34,852 nucleotides of DNA, taken from the NCBI RefSeq assembly GCF_945957345.1, contig NZ_CAMFKW010000052.1, positions 1 to 34,852 of the forward strand, in the 5' to 3' direction. Below the pieces are notes generated by a model. It was not told where the DNA came from, did not search any database, and saw nothing but the letters and a program-made list of their open reading frames with translations. The DNA is from an uncultured Allobosea sp. (GTDB taxonomy: Bacteria > Pseudomonadota > Alphaproteobacteria > Rhizobiales > Beijerinckiaceae). Both the position numbers and the translations under genes were made by a program. This document shows, piece by piece, positions 25,604 to 34,110 of the stretch. Each line of letters begins with the position of its first letter. Position 1 is the first letter of the stretch.

Positions 25604-25622
25604 CGCATAAGAGGCGCATAAG
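25604..25622 (+). repeat. Direct repeat CGCATAAG upstream of dnaE
   Basis: CGCATAAG occurs at 25604-25611 and 25615-25622, an 11-base period, 45 bases before the dnaE start codon. It may be a protein-binding site or chance. Confidence 0.3.
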
Positions 25623-25666
25623 GACAGGGTCGACGAGTCGCCCGGTTGCGGCGGCAGGAGTGGGAC

Positions 25667-28600
25667 ATGAGCAGCGAAGCTGGCGAGGCGCGCGTTCTCC
25701 AGGAGATCGGCTTCGTCCATCTGCATGTCCATTCGAGCTATTCGCTGCTCGAAGGCGCGATGACGATCGCGACGCTGGCCAAGATGGCCGTGGCCGACGG
25801 CCAGCCGGCGCTGGCACTGACCGATACCGACAATCTCTTCGGCGGCCTCGAATTCTCGGAGAAGCTTGCGGGTTCCGGCCTGCAGCCGATCGTTGGCGTG
25901 CAGCTCTCGGTCGATTTCGCCGATGAGGGCGAGGGCAGCCGCAAGCCGACGCAGCCGCAGCGCCTGCCGCATATCGTCCTGCTCGCCATGGACGAGGGCG
26001 GCTATGGCAACCTGATGAAGCTCGTCAGCGAGGCGGCTTTGGCGACGGGCGGCTCGGGTCAGCCGGTTACCACGGTCGAGCGCCTTGCCGCCTACAATAC
26101 CGGCCTGATCGCGCTGACCGGCGGGCAGGACGGGCCGATCGACGTTGCGCTCCGCCTCGGCCAACTCCCCCAGGCGCAGTCGCGTCTTACGACGCTCGCC
26201 GGCATCTATGGCGACCGGCTCTATGTCGAGATCCAGCGCCATGGCGGCGAGGGCGAGGCGGCGCGGGAAGCGCATCTCCTGCGCCTTGCCTATGATTCCG
26301 ACCTCCCGATCGTCGCGACCAACGAGCCCTTCTTCGCCAAGCCGGCCGATTTCGACGCGCATGACGCGCTGCTTGCTGTCGCCGAGGGCCGCCTTGTTTC
26401 CGACGGTACGCGCCGCCGCGTTTCGCCCGAGCATTATTTCGCCTCGCGCGCCGAGATGAAGAAGCGCTTCGCCGACCTGCCGGAAGCGTTGGCGAACACA
26501 GTCGAGATCGCGATGCGCTGTCATTGGCGCGTCACCACCCGCAAGCCGATCCTGCCCCGCTTCGGCGAGGAGGGCCGCGACGAGGCCGAGGAGCTTCAGG
26601 AACAGGCGCGCGCCGGCCTTGCCGCGCGGCTCGCCAAGCACGGCCCGGCCGAGGGCTTCACCGTCGAGGATTACGAGAAGCGGCTCGATTTCGAACTCTC
26701 GATCATCACGAGGATGAAGTTCCCGGGCTACTTCCTGATCGTCTCGGACTTCATCAAATGGGCGAAGAACCATGACATTCCGGTCGGGCCGGGCCGCGGC
26801 TCCGGCGCGGGCTCGCTCGTCGCCTATGCGCTGACCATCACCGACGTCGACCCGCTGCGCTTCGGCCTGCTCTTCGAGCGCTTCCTCAATCCCGACCGCG
26901 TCTCGATGCCCGACTTCGACATCGACTTCTGCCAGAACCGGCGTGAAGAGGTGATCGAATATGTGAAGCACCATTACGGGCAGGAGCGCGTCGCCCAGAT
27001 CATCACCTTCGGCACGCTGCTCGCCCGCGGCGTGCTGCGCGACGTCGGCCGCGTTCTCGAAATGCCCTATGGCCAGGTCGACAAGCTGACCAAGCTCGTG
27101 CCGCAGAACCCGGCCAAGCCGATCTCGCTGAAGGACGCGATCGAGGGTGAGCCCAAGCTGCAGCAGGCGGCAGAGGAGGAGCCGATCGTCGCGCGCCTGC
27201 TCGAAATTGGCCAGAAGCTGGAAGGGCTTCACCGCCATGCTTCGACTCACGCCGCAGGCGTGGTGATCGGCGACCGGCCGCTCGAACAGCTCGTCGCGCT
27301 CTCGGTCGATCCGCGTACCGGCATGCGTGTCACCCAGTTCAACATGAAATGGGTCGAGCAGGCCGGGCTGGTGAAGTTCGACTTCCTCGGCCTGAAGACG
27401 CTGACCACGCTGACGACCGCCGTGAAGCTCATCGCCCAGCGCGACATCCATATCGATCTCGCGAAATTGCCTTTCGACGATCCGACCACCTACGCCATGC
27501 TGGCCCGCGGCGAGACGGTCGGCGTGTTCCAGGTGGAATCGGTCGGCATGCGCAAGGCGCTGGTCGAGATGAAGGCCGACCGGATCGAGGATCTGATCGC
27601 GCTGGTGGCGCTCTACCGGCCGGGCCCGATGGACAACATCCCGACCTATTGCCGCCGCAAGCTCGGGCTGGAAGAACCGACCTATCTCCACCCCGGCATG
27701 GAGCCCTATCTGCGCGAGACCCATGGCATCATCGTCTACCAGGAGCAGGTGATGCAGGTGGCGCAGGCGCTCTCGGGCTATTCGCTCGGCGAAGCGGACC
27801 TGCTGCGCCGCGCCATGGGCAAGAAGATCAAGGCGGAGATGGACGCCCAGCGCGACCGCTTCGTAAAGGGCGCGATCGAGGGCGGCATCAAGAAGGACAT
27901 CGCCTCCGAGATCTTCGACCTGCTGGCGAAGTTCGCGGACTACGGCTTCAACAAGAGCCACGCGGCGGCCTATGCCATCGTCGCCTTCCAGACTGCCTAT
28001 CTCAAGGCGAATTACCCGGTCGAGTTCCTGGCGGCGTCGATGACGCTCGACATGGGCAACACCGACAAGCTCTCGGAATTTCGCCGTGATGCCGAGCGGC
28101 TCGGCATCAAGGTCGAGCGGCCGGCGATCAACCAGTCCGGCGTCGAGTTCGACGTGGCCGACGGCAAAATCTTCTACGCGCTCGGCGCCATCAAGGGCGT
28201 CGGCACGGCTGCGGTGGAATCGCTGGTGGCCGCGCGGCAGGCAAATGGCCCGTTCCGCGATCTCGCCGATCTCGCCCGCCGCATCGACACCAGGCTGGTC
28301 AACCGCCGTACGCTGGAAGCGCTGATCGCCGCCGGCGCGCTCGACGAGCTGGAGGCGGATCGCGCCCGCGCCGTCGCGGCGCTCGACGGCATGCTGGCGC
28401 TCTCGAACCGCACCCGCGACGAGGCGGCGGCAGGCCAGTTCGACCTGCTCGGCGGCGGCGTGGTGCAGGAGGCCTTCCGCATCCCGCAGGTCGAGCCCTG
28501 GGCGCCCGCCGAGAAGTTGAAGCGCGAGCACGAGGCGGTCGGCTTCTTCCTCTCCGGTCACCCGCTCGACGATTACGAGCATGTGCTGAAGCGCCTGCGC

Positions 28601-29140
28601 GTCCAGCGCTATGCCGATTTCGCCCAGACCGTGCGTGTCAACGGCACCGGCGTCGGCAAGGTCGCGGTCTCCGTCATCGACAAATCGGAGCGGCGTACCA
28701 AGTCCGGCTCCAAGATGGGCATCGTCAATCTCTCGGACCCGAGCGGCCAGTTCGAGGCCGTGCTGTTCTCGGAAGGGTTGATGAAGCTGCGCGACCTGCT
28801 GGAACCGGGCAGGGCGCTGGTGCTGAGGCTATCGGCCGTGCTCGATGGCGAAGAGGTGCGTCCGCGCATCGAGGATGCCGAGGAGCTCGACGGCCTCGCC
28901 GCGCGCCAGAAGCAGGACCTCGTCGTCTATCTGCGCGACGACAAGGCGGTGGCTTCGGTCGCCGAGCGCATCCGCCCGCGCGAGGCGACGCGCGCCGAAG
29001 GCAAGGTCTCGATCATCATGATCATCGATGACGGCGCCCAGGAGGTTGAGATCGAACTGCCGGGCAAGTTCCCGGTCAACCAGCAGATCGCCAATGCCGT
29101 GCGGGCCGCGCCCGGCGTGGTCGATGTCAGGCTGCAATAG
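25667..29140 (+). CDS. dnaE: DNA polymerase III subunit alpha (DnaE, replicative type)
   Basis: Catalytic subunit of the replicative polymerase. The 1157-residue protein has an N-terminal PHP domain (HLHVHSSYSLLEG from 18), the polymerase core with catalytic Asp416 and Asp418 in PDFDIDF and Asp572 in KFDFLGL, the conserved GPGRGSGAGS loop, helix-hairpin-helix and an OB-fold domain near the C-terminus (about 990-1070). Length and the full C-terminal region fit DnaE1, not the error-prone DnaE2. AGGAG lies six bases before the ATG at 25667; the upstream frame to 25646 is not needed. It is co-oriented with the LexA-controlled small gene and may receive its transcripts. Confidence 0.97.
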   Translation: MSSEAGEARVLQEIGFVHLHVHSSYSLLEGAMTIATLAKMAVADGQPALALTDTDNLFGGLEFSEKLAGSGLQPIVGVQLSVDFADEGEGSRKPTQPQRLPHIVLLAMDEGGYGNLMKLVSEAALATGGSGQPVTTVERLAAYNTGLIALTGGQDGPIDVALRLGQLPQAQSRLTTLAGIYGDRLYVEIQRHGGEGEAAREAHLLRLAYDSDLPIVATNEPFFAKPADFDAHDALLAVAEGRLVSDGTRRRVSPEHYFASRAEMKKRFADLPEALANTVEIAMRCHWRVTTRKPILPRFGEEGRDEAEELQEQARAGLAARLAKHGPAEGFTVEDYEKRLDFELSIITRMKFPGYFLIVSDFIKWAKNHDIPVGPGRGSGAGSLVAYALTITDVDPLRFGLLFERFLNPDRVSMPDFDIDFCQNRREEVIEYVKHHYGQERVAQIITFGTLLARGVLRDVGRVLEMPYGQVDKLTKLVPQNPAKPISLKDAIEGEPKLQQAAEEEPIVARLLEIGQKLEGLHRHASTHAAGVVIGDRPLEQLVALSVDPRTGMRVTQFNMKWVEQAGLVKFDFLGLKTLTTLTTAVKLIAQRDIHIDLAKLPFDDPTTYAMLARGETVGVFQVESVGMRKALVEMKADRIEDLIALVALYRPGPMDNIPTYCRRKLGLEEPTYLHPGMEPYLRETHGIIVYQEQVMQVAQALSGYSLGEADLLRRAMGKKIKAEMDAQRDRFVKGAIEGGIKKDIASEIFDLLAKFADYGFNKSHAAAYAIVAFQTAYLKANYPVEFLAASMTLDMGNTDKLSEFRRDAERLGIKVERPAINQSGVEFDVADGKIFYALGAIKGVGTAAVESLVAARQANGPFRDLADLARRIDTRLVNRRTLEALIAAGALDELEADRARAVAALDGMLALSNRTRDEAAAGQFDLLGGGVVQEAFRIPQVEPWAPAEKLKREHEAVGFFLSGHPLDDYEHVLKRLRVQRYADFAQTVRVNGTGVGKVAVSVIDKSERRTKSGSKMGIVNLSDPSGQFEAVLFSEGLMKLRDLLEPGRALVLRLSAVLDGEEVRPRIEDAEELDGLAARQKQDLVVYLRDDKAVASVAERIRPREATRAEGKVSIIMIIDDGAQEVEIELPGKFPVNQQIANAVRAAPGVVDVRLQ

Positions 29141-29151
29141 GAGCTGAGCCG

Positions 29152-29778
29152 ATGGCCGACGATCGGACCGTGTTGCTCGTCGTCGACGTCCAGAATGATT
29201 TCTGCCCGGGCGGCAGCCTCGCCGTGACGGATGGCGATGCCGTCGTGCCTGTCGTCAACACGCTCGGGCGCCGCTTCCGCCATGTCGTGCTGACGCAGGA
29301 CTGGCACCCGGCCGGCCATGCCTCCTTCGCCTCCAGCCATCCCGGCCGCAAGCCGTTCGAGACGATCGAGCTGGCCTATGGCCCGCAGGTGCTCTGGCCG
29401 GATCATTGCGTGCAAGGCTCTACGGGAGCTGCCTTCCATGCCGGGCTCGATCTGACCCATGCCGAGGCAGTGATCCGCAAGGGCTTTCGCGGGGGCATCG
29501 ACAGCTATTCCGGCTTCGTCGAGGCCGATCGCCGGACGCGGACAGGGCTGGAAGGATATCTGCGCGAGCGCGGCATCGTGCGCGTCGTCATCGCCGGCCT
29601 CGCCACGGATTTCTGCGTGAACTGGACGGCGCAGGATGCCGCTCGCGCCGGCTTCGAGACCGTCGTCGTTGAGGATGCCTGCCGCGCCATCGATCTCGAC
29701 GGCTCGCTCGACAAGGCCTGGGCGGACATGGCCGCAGCTGGGATCAGGCGTGTGACCGCCGCGACCTTGGCGCTCTGA
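29152..29778 (+). CDS. pncA: Nicotinamidase (PncA)
   Basis: Hydrolyses nicotinamide to nicotinate for NAD salvage; homologues activate pyrazinamide. The 208-residue cysteine hydrolase has the catalytic triad Asp12 (VDVQNDFCPGGSL), Lys110 (VIRKGF) and Cys155 (GLATDFCVNWTA), and metal-binding Asp50 and His52 (QDWHPAGHASF) with His85 (PDHCVQG). The start has AGGAG overlapping the dnaE stop, 11 bases before, so it is coupled to dnaE. The YafY-type regulator gene starts seven bases after its stop. Confidence 0.94.
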   Translation: MADDRTVLLVVDVQNDFCPGGSLAVTDGDAVVPVVNTLGRRFRHVVLTQDWHPAGHASFASSHPGRKPFETIELAYGPQVLWPDHCVQGSTGAAFHAGLDLTHAEAVIRKGFRGGIDSYSGFVEADRRTRTGLEGYLRERGIVRVVIAGLATDFCVNWTAQDAARAGFETVVVEDACRAIDLDGSLDKAWADMAAAGIRRVTAATLAL

Positions 29779-29785
29779 GGCGCAG

Positions 29786-30481
29786 ATGTCCCGCGCCCAG
29801 CGCCTGCTCGATCTCGTTCAGGTGCTGCGCCGGCATCGCCGCCCGGTCTCCGGCCGCAAGCTCGCGGCCGAGCTCGGCGTCAGCATCCGCACGCTCTATC
29901 GCGACATCGTCACGCTGCAGGGGCAGGGCGCGCCGATCGAGGGCGAGCCCGGCCTCGGCTACATCCTGAAGCCCGGCTTCATGCTGCCGCCGCTGATGTT
30001 CAGCGAGGAGGAGATAGAGGCTTTGGTGCTGGGCTCGCGCTGGGTGGCGGACCGAGCCGACCCGGCCCTCGCCTTGGCGGCACGCGACGCCATGGCCAAG
30101 ATCGTCGCGGTGCTGCCGGCCGATCTGACCCGCCGCGTCGAGGACGCGGCGCTGATCCTCGGGCCGGGAAAGATGCTGGTCGATGCCCCGCAGCTCGATC
30201 TGGCCGCCATTCGCAAGGCCATCCGGGCGGAGCGGCGCGCTTCCATCGGCTATGGCGACGCCGAGGGGCGCACCAGCGAGCGTATCGTCTGGCCGCTGGC
30301 ATTGTCCTTTTTCGATCAGGTCCGCGTCCTCGTTGCCTGGTGCGAACTCAGGCAGGATTTCCGCCATTTCCGCACCGACCGTCTGATGCGCTTCGAGGCA
30401 CTGGAATCTCGCTATCCGCAGCGGCGCCAGGCGCTGCTCAAAGCCTGGCGCGAGAAGGAAGGCATTGCACTTCCGGCGTGA
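29786..30481 (+). CDS. YafY-type transcriptional regulator (HTH-WYL)
   Basis: DNA-binding regulator of the YafY/DeoR-like group. The 231-residue protein has an N-terminal winged helix (about 1-60) with the recognition helix in GRKLAAELGVSIRTLYRDI and the wing GAPIEGEPGLGYIL, followed by a WYL-type ligand-sensing domain (about 140-215) whose usual WYL motif reads as VAWCELR. GAGG lies six bases before the ATG. It directly precedes a VOC family gene, a very common pairing in which the regulator controls its neighbour. The ligand is unknown; it is also tightly linked to pncA upstream. Confidence 0.9.
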   Translation: MSRAQRLLDLVQVLRRHRRPVSGRKLAAELGVSIRTLYRDIVTLQGQGAPIEGEPGLGYILKPGFMLPPLMFSEEEIEALVLGSRWVADRADPALALAARDAMAKIVAVLPADLTRRVEDAALILGPGKMLVDAPQLDLAAIRKAIRAERRASIGYGDAEGRTSERIVWPLALSFFDQVRVLVAWCELRQDFRHFRTDRLMRFEALESRYPQRRQALLKAWREKEGIALPA

Positions 30482-30487
30482 TCGACA

Positions 30488-30504
30488 CTGCCGGAAATTG
30501 GCAG
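30488..30504. promoter_or_regulatory. Candidate operator upstream of the VOC gene
   Basis: CTGCC-N7-GGCAG is a perfect dyad between the regulator stop and the VOC start. The right arm overlaps a -35-like TTGGCA (30498-30503). Paired YafY-type regulators commonly bind such sites before the adjacent gene. Confidence 0.45.
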
Positions 30505-30549
30505 CATCTGATTCTAGTCTCCCTCATCCAAACCGATCGGGAGGCCACC

Positions 30550-30924
30550 ATGTTCGACGCTCATTTCATCCTGCTTCATGTCGAGAGCCCGGCTGCCAGC
30601 GCCACCTTCTATGCCGACCTGCTCGGCAAGGAGCCACTGGAGCTGTCGCCGACCTTCGCGATGTTCGCGCTGCCTTCGGGCGCGCGACTCGGTCTCTGGT
30701 CACGCCATACGGTCGAGCCGGCTGCGACCACGACGGGCGGCGCGGCGGAGATCGCCATGATCGCCCCCAGCCTTGAAGCCGTCGACGCAGCCCATGCGGA
30801 CTGGCGCAAGCGCGGCATCGTCATCCTGCAGGAGCCGACGGATCTCGATTTCGGACGCACCTTCACGGCACGCGACCCTGACGGGCATCGCTTGCGTGTG
30901 TTCCATCCTTTCCCGGAAGCCTGA
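30550..30924 (+). CDS. VOC family (glyoxalase/bleomycin-resistance-like) protein
   Basis: A 124-residue protein of the vicinal oxygen chelate fold, with two beta-alpha-beta-beta-beta modules: FDAHFILLHVESPAASATFYADLLG at the start and FTARDPDGHRLRVFHP at the end, both typical. The first strand ends in HVES rather than a clear metal His/Glu set, so it may be a binding protein of the antibiotic-resistance type, not an enzyme. The start at 30550 has GGGAGG five bases upstream. It is probably controlled by the adjacent YafY-type regulator through the dyad at 30488-30504. The substrate is unknown. Confidence 0.88.
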   Translation: MFDAHFILLHVESPAASATFYADLLGKEPLELSPTFAMFALPSGARLGLWSRHTVEPAATTTGGAAEIAMIAPSLEAVDAAHADWRKRGIVILQEPTDLDFGRTFTARDPDGHRLRVFHPFPEA

Positions 30925-30930
30925 GCCGAC

Positions 30931-32085
30931 TTAAGCCGCCGGCTTGAGCTGCGCCTGGACGCGGTCCCGGCCCAGCCGCTTGGCGCGATAGAGCGCCTCG
31001 TCGGCCTCGACCAGCAGCTCGTCGAGCGGCCGCCCGCCGAGCTCGACCTCCGCCACGCCGATGCTGAGCGTCGGCTGCAGACCGATATCGGCGAGATCGA
31101 CGACCTTGTCGCGGAAGGCGCTGCGGAGACGCTCGGCGACCCGCACCGCTTCCCGGACGCCGACATCGGGGAGGATGATGGCGAATTCGTCGCCGCCTTG
31201 CCGGGCCAGGATGTCGGTGCTGCGCAATTGCTCCTGCACCGCGCCGGCGAAGAGGCGCAGGATGCGGTCGCCGGCGGCGTGGCCGAGCGTATCGTTCAGC
31301 TGCTTGAAATGGTCGATATCGACGAGGAGCAGCGCGGCCCGCCGTTCTCCGTTCGATTGTTGCGCCAGCCATTGCTCCAGCCCGGAGCGGTTCATCGCCC
31401 CGGTCAGCGGGTCGCGCCGGGCGAGCGTCGCCAGCATCCGGTTGCTGCGCTCGGCGGCGAGGAGCAGCAGGGCCTGGCCTCTCAGGATCATGAAGGCGAC
31501 GCCGGTCGCGGCAAGCCAACCGGTCGCTCCCGACTCGACCGGGAACAGCGTCGTGCCGACCTGGTCGAGCGCCGCCAGCGCGATGCGCCCGGCATAGATC
31601 AGGACCGTCGGCGCGAACAGGATCGCCAGCAGCCAGGCCGAGCGCAGCCGCTCCCTCCGGCCGAGCCGCACAGCCTCTCGGACGATGGCCGCGTCGCAAA
31701 GCGCCATGACCGTCGCCACCACCATGACGCGCGTCGAATAGCCCTCCGCGCCGGGCGACAGCGCGAGCAAGGTCCAGATGCCCAGGAGCACCACTCCGAA
31801 GCCGAACCAGTTGAGCTCGCGTCCCGCGAAATGACGGATGCCGAACAGCAGCAGCAGGCAGCCGGCCAGCATGGTGGTGTTGGCGAACTCGATCGAGACG
31901 ATGTCAGGAATCACGCCACGGAAGGCCGCGCCCAGCAGGCCAGCGCCGATGCACAGGCTGCTGACGCCCCACCAGATCGGGCTGCGTGTGAAGCGGCCGG
32001 TCGCGAAGGTCATCAACTGCATCGCGCCGATGATGAAACAGGTCAGTGCGCCCGTGATGAAGATCGTTCTCAGGTCGAGAATCAC
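30931..32085 (-). CDS. Membrane-anchored GGDEF diguanylate cyclase
   Basis: Predicted to make cyclic di-GMP from two GTP. The 384-residue protein has an N-terminal membrane sensor region with about six or seven helices (1-210) and a C-terminal GGDEF domain (about 218-380). The active-site motif GGDEF is intact at 297-301, and an RxxD inhibitory site (RSTD, 288-291) lies five residues before it, so product inhibition is likely. DPLTGAMNR and DIDHFKQLND are also canonical. No EAL domain is present. The start is a GTG at 32085 with GGGA just upstream. The signal sensed by the membrane part is unknown. Confidence 0.92.
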   Translation of the reverse strand: MILDLRTIFITGALTCFIIGAMQLMTFATGRFTRSPIWWGVSSLCIGAGLLGAAFRGVIPDIVSIEFANTTMLAGCLLLLFGIRHFAGRELNWFGFGVVLLGIWTLLALSPGAEGYSTRVMVVATVMALCDAAIVREAVRLGRRERLRSAWLLAILFAPTVLIYAGRIALAALDQVGTTLFPVESGATGWLAATGVAFMILRGQALLLLAAERSNRMLATLARRDPLTGAMNRSGLEQWLAQQSNGERRAALLLVDIDHFKQLNDTLGHAAGDRILRLFAGAVQEQLRSTDILARQGGDEFAIILPDVGVREAVRVAERLRSAFRDKVVDLADIGLQPTLSIGVAEVELGGRPLDELLVEADEALYRAKRLGRDRVQAQLKPAA

Positions 32086-32222
32086 GCCGATCCCGCTCCC
32101 CCGTCGCAGCCGTGTCGGCGTGCTCCGGGTTGTTCGGTTCCGCTGCTCGCGCTAGGCAGGTGGCGGCGGGTAGGCGAGCATCTTGGCATGCTTGAGAACA
32201 TGATAGCCTGAGGATATTCCCC

Positions 32223-32615
32223 ATGAACTTTTATAAGTCGTTGATGGCCGCTACCGCAGTCGCCCTTTTGGGCTCGGCCGCCCCGTCTTTCGCCCAGACT
32301 CAGGCCGACCAGCTCAAGGTGGCTTATCAGGCTGCCCGCAACCAGCTCGGCATCCTCGGCTATTGCGCCGACAAGGGTTACACCGATGCGGCTGCGGCCG
32401 AGGTCCAGAAGAAGTTGATCGCCATGATCCCGGCGCCGGCCGATGCCAGCGGCGGCGATGCCGCCGAGGCCGCCGGCCGCAAGGGCACGATCTCGGCCAT
32501 GGGCATGGAGCAGAACATCGAGGTGATCGCCAAAGCGACGAACGGCACGGCGGCCACCTATTGCAAGCAGATCGGCGATATCGTGAAGCAGATGGGAGCC
32601 AAGCTGCCGCAGTGA
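32223..32615 (+). CDS. Small secreted protein with two cysteines, function unknown
   Basis: A 130-residue exported protein: a signal peptide with likely cleavage after Ala24 (SFA-Q), then a helical mature domain with two cysteines, Cys48 (GYCADKG) and Cys114 (TYCKQI), which may form a disulfide in the periplasm. The middle has a flexible PAPADASGGDAAEAAG stretch. I recall similar alphaproteobacterial proteins labelled as pore-forming ESAT-6 family, but I cannot support a function from the sequence. GAGG lies nine bases before the ATG. It is divergent from the cyclase gene and is followed by a strong hairpin at 32661-32685. Confidence 0.82.
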   Translation: MNFYKSLMAATAVALLGSAAPSFAQTQADQLKVAYQAARNQLGILGYCADKGYTDAAAAEVQKKLIAMIPAPADASGGDAAEAAGRKGTISAMGMEQNIEVIAKATNGTAATYCKQIGDIVKQMGAKLPQ

Positions 32616-32660
32616 CTGCAGGCGAGGCCGGGCGGCTGCGCCCGGAAGCGTCTGTGCAAC

Positions 32661-32685
32661 GGCCCATGCGGTATTCGCATGGGCC
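32661..32685 (+). terminator. Perfect 10-bp hairpin after the small secreted protein gene
   Basis: GGCCCATGCG and CGCATGGGCC form a perfect 10-bp stem with a 5-base loop, 45 bases after the stop codon. No T-run follows (TCATCATG), so intrinsic termination may be incomplete, but position and stability fit a terminator before rpsB. Confidence 0.6.
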
Positions 32686-32724
32686 TCATCATGCCGCGCC
32701 CTCGGTTTTATCGGCCCAGCCGGC

Positions 32725-32751
32725 TTGCAATGCGGCGCCATCCCCTGTAAG
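32725..32751 (+). promoter_or_regulatory. Candidate rpsB promoter
   Basis: TTGCAA (32725-32730) followed by CCCCTGTAAGG (32742-32752) resembles ribosomal-protein promoters of Hyphomicrobiales, where TTGCA and CCCTATAAGG-like boxes recur. The spacing is about 15 bases to TGTAAG. A transcript start near 32758 would give a leader of roughly 110 bases. Confidence 0.45.
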
Positions 32752-32778
32752 GCGCAGCCCATCCCACATGGAGCGCAT

Positions 32779-32798
32779 CGCCTCGATCTCCCGAGGCG
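32779..32798 (+). other. Hairpin in the rpsB leader
   Basis: CGCCTCG-ATCTCC-CGAGGCG is a perfect 7-bp stem with a 6-base loop, 71 bases before the rpsB start codon. S2 represses its own mRNA in E. coli through the leader, so this could be an equivalent site; that is inference. Confidence 0.4.
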
Positions 32799-32869
32799 TT
32801 CCGGTGACGTGGCAGCTCATGCCTTGTTCATTCGCGCTCCAGAGGCTCAACCGGAAGGACTAGAATACG

Positions 32870-33862
<993 letters not shown>

Positions 33863-33872
33863 TTCGGTTTGC

Positions 33873-33903
33873 GATTGCGGCGCGTCATCGGCGCGTCGCA
33901 ATC
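33873..33903 (+). terminator. Hairpin just after rpsB
   Basis: GATTGCG (33873-33879) pairs with CGCAATC (33897-33903), and the inner bases continue the stem with G-C and G-T pairs to about 12 bp. It starts 11 bases after the rpsB stop. There is no strong T-run, so it may be a partial terminator that lowers tsf relative to rpsB, or an mRNA 3' stabiliser. Confidence 0.45.
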
Positions 33904-33931
33904 TGGTTCTCGATTGACGCCGGCTTTTAGA

Positions 33932-33977
33932 GCATCGGCACGAAAAATGGCCCGCGGTTTTCGGGCAGAGCCGATGC
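33932..33977. repeat. Interrupted palindrome between rpsB and tsf (intergenic repeat-like)
   Basis: GCATCGGC (33932-33939) pairs with GCCGATGC (33970-33977), and CGAAAA (33941-33946) pairs with TTTTCG (33958-33963). The pattern AGAGCAT...GAAAAATGG...GGTTTTCGG...ATGC resembles an abundant Hyphomicrobiales intergenic repeat I remember (AGAGCATGATCCGAAAAG type). Only one copy is seen here. Confidence 0.5.
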
Positions 33978-34110
33978 AAGACCAAAGAGTTGGAGGACGC
34001 GCCGACGGCCGGAAACGGAGCGTCGGCGTTTCCCCATGCAGGCGTCCGCATCATTCCGATCCGCGGCCGGCCCTCGGGCTCGCGCCGCACCGACAGCAAG
34101 GACAAGACAG

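Noticed and set aside
25412..28582. A 1056-codon open frame on the minus strand opposite dnaE
   Set aside because: It has low-complexity Arg/Asp/Leu composition, no domain, and mirrors dnaE; in high-GC DNA antisense frames stay open by codon bias.
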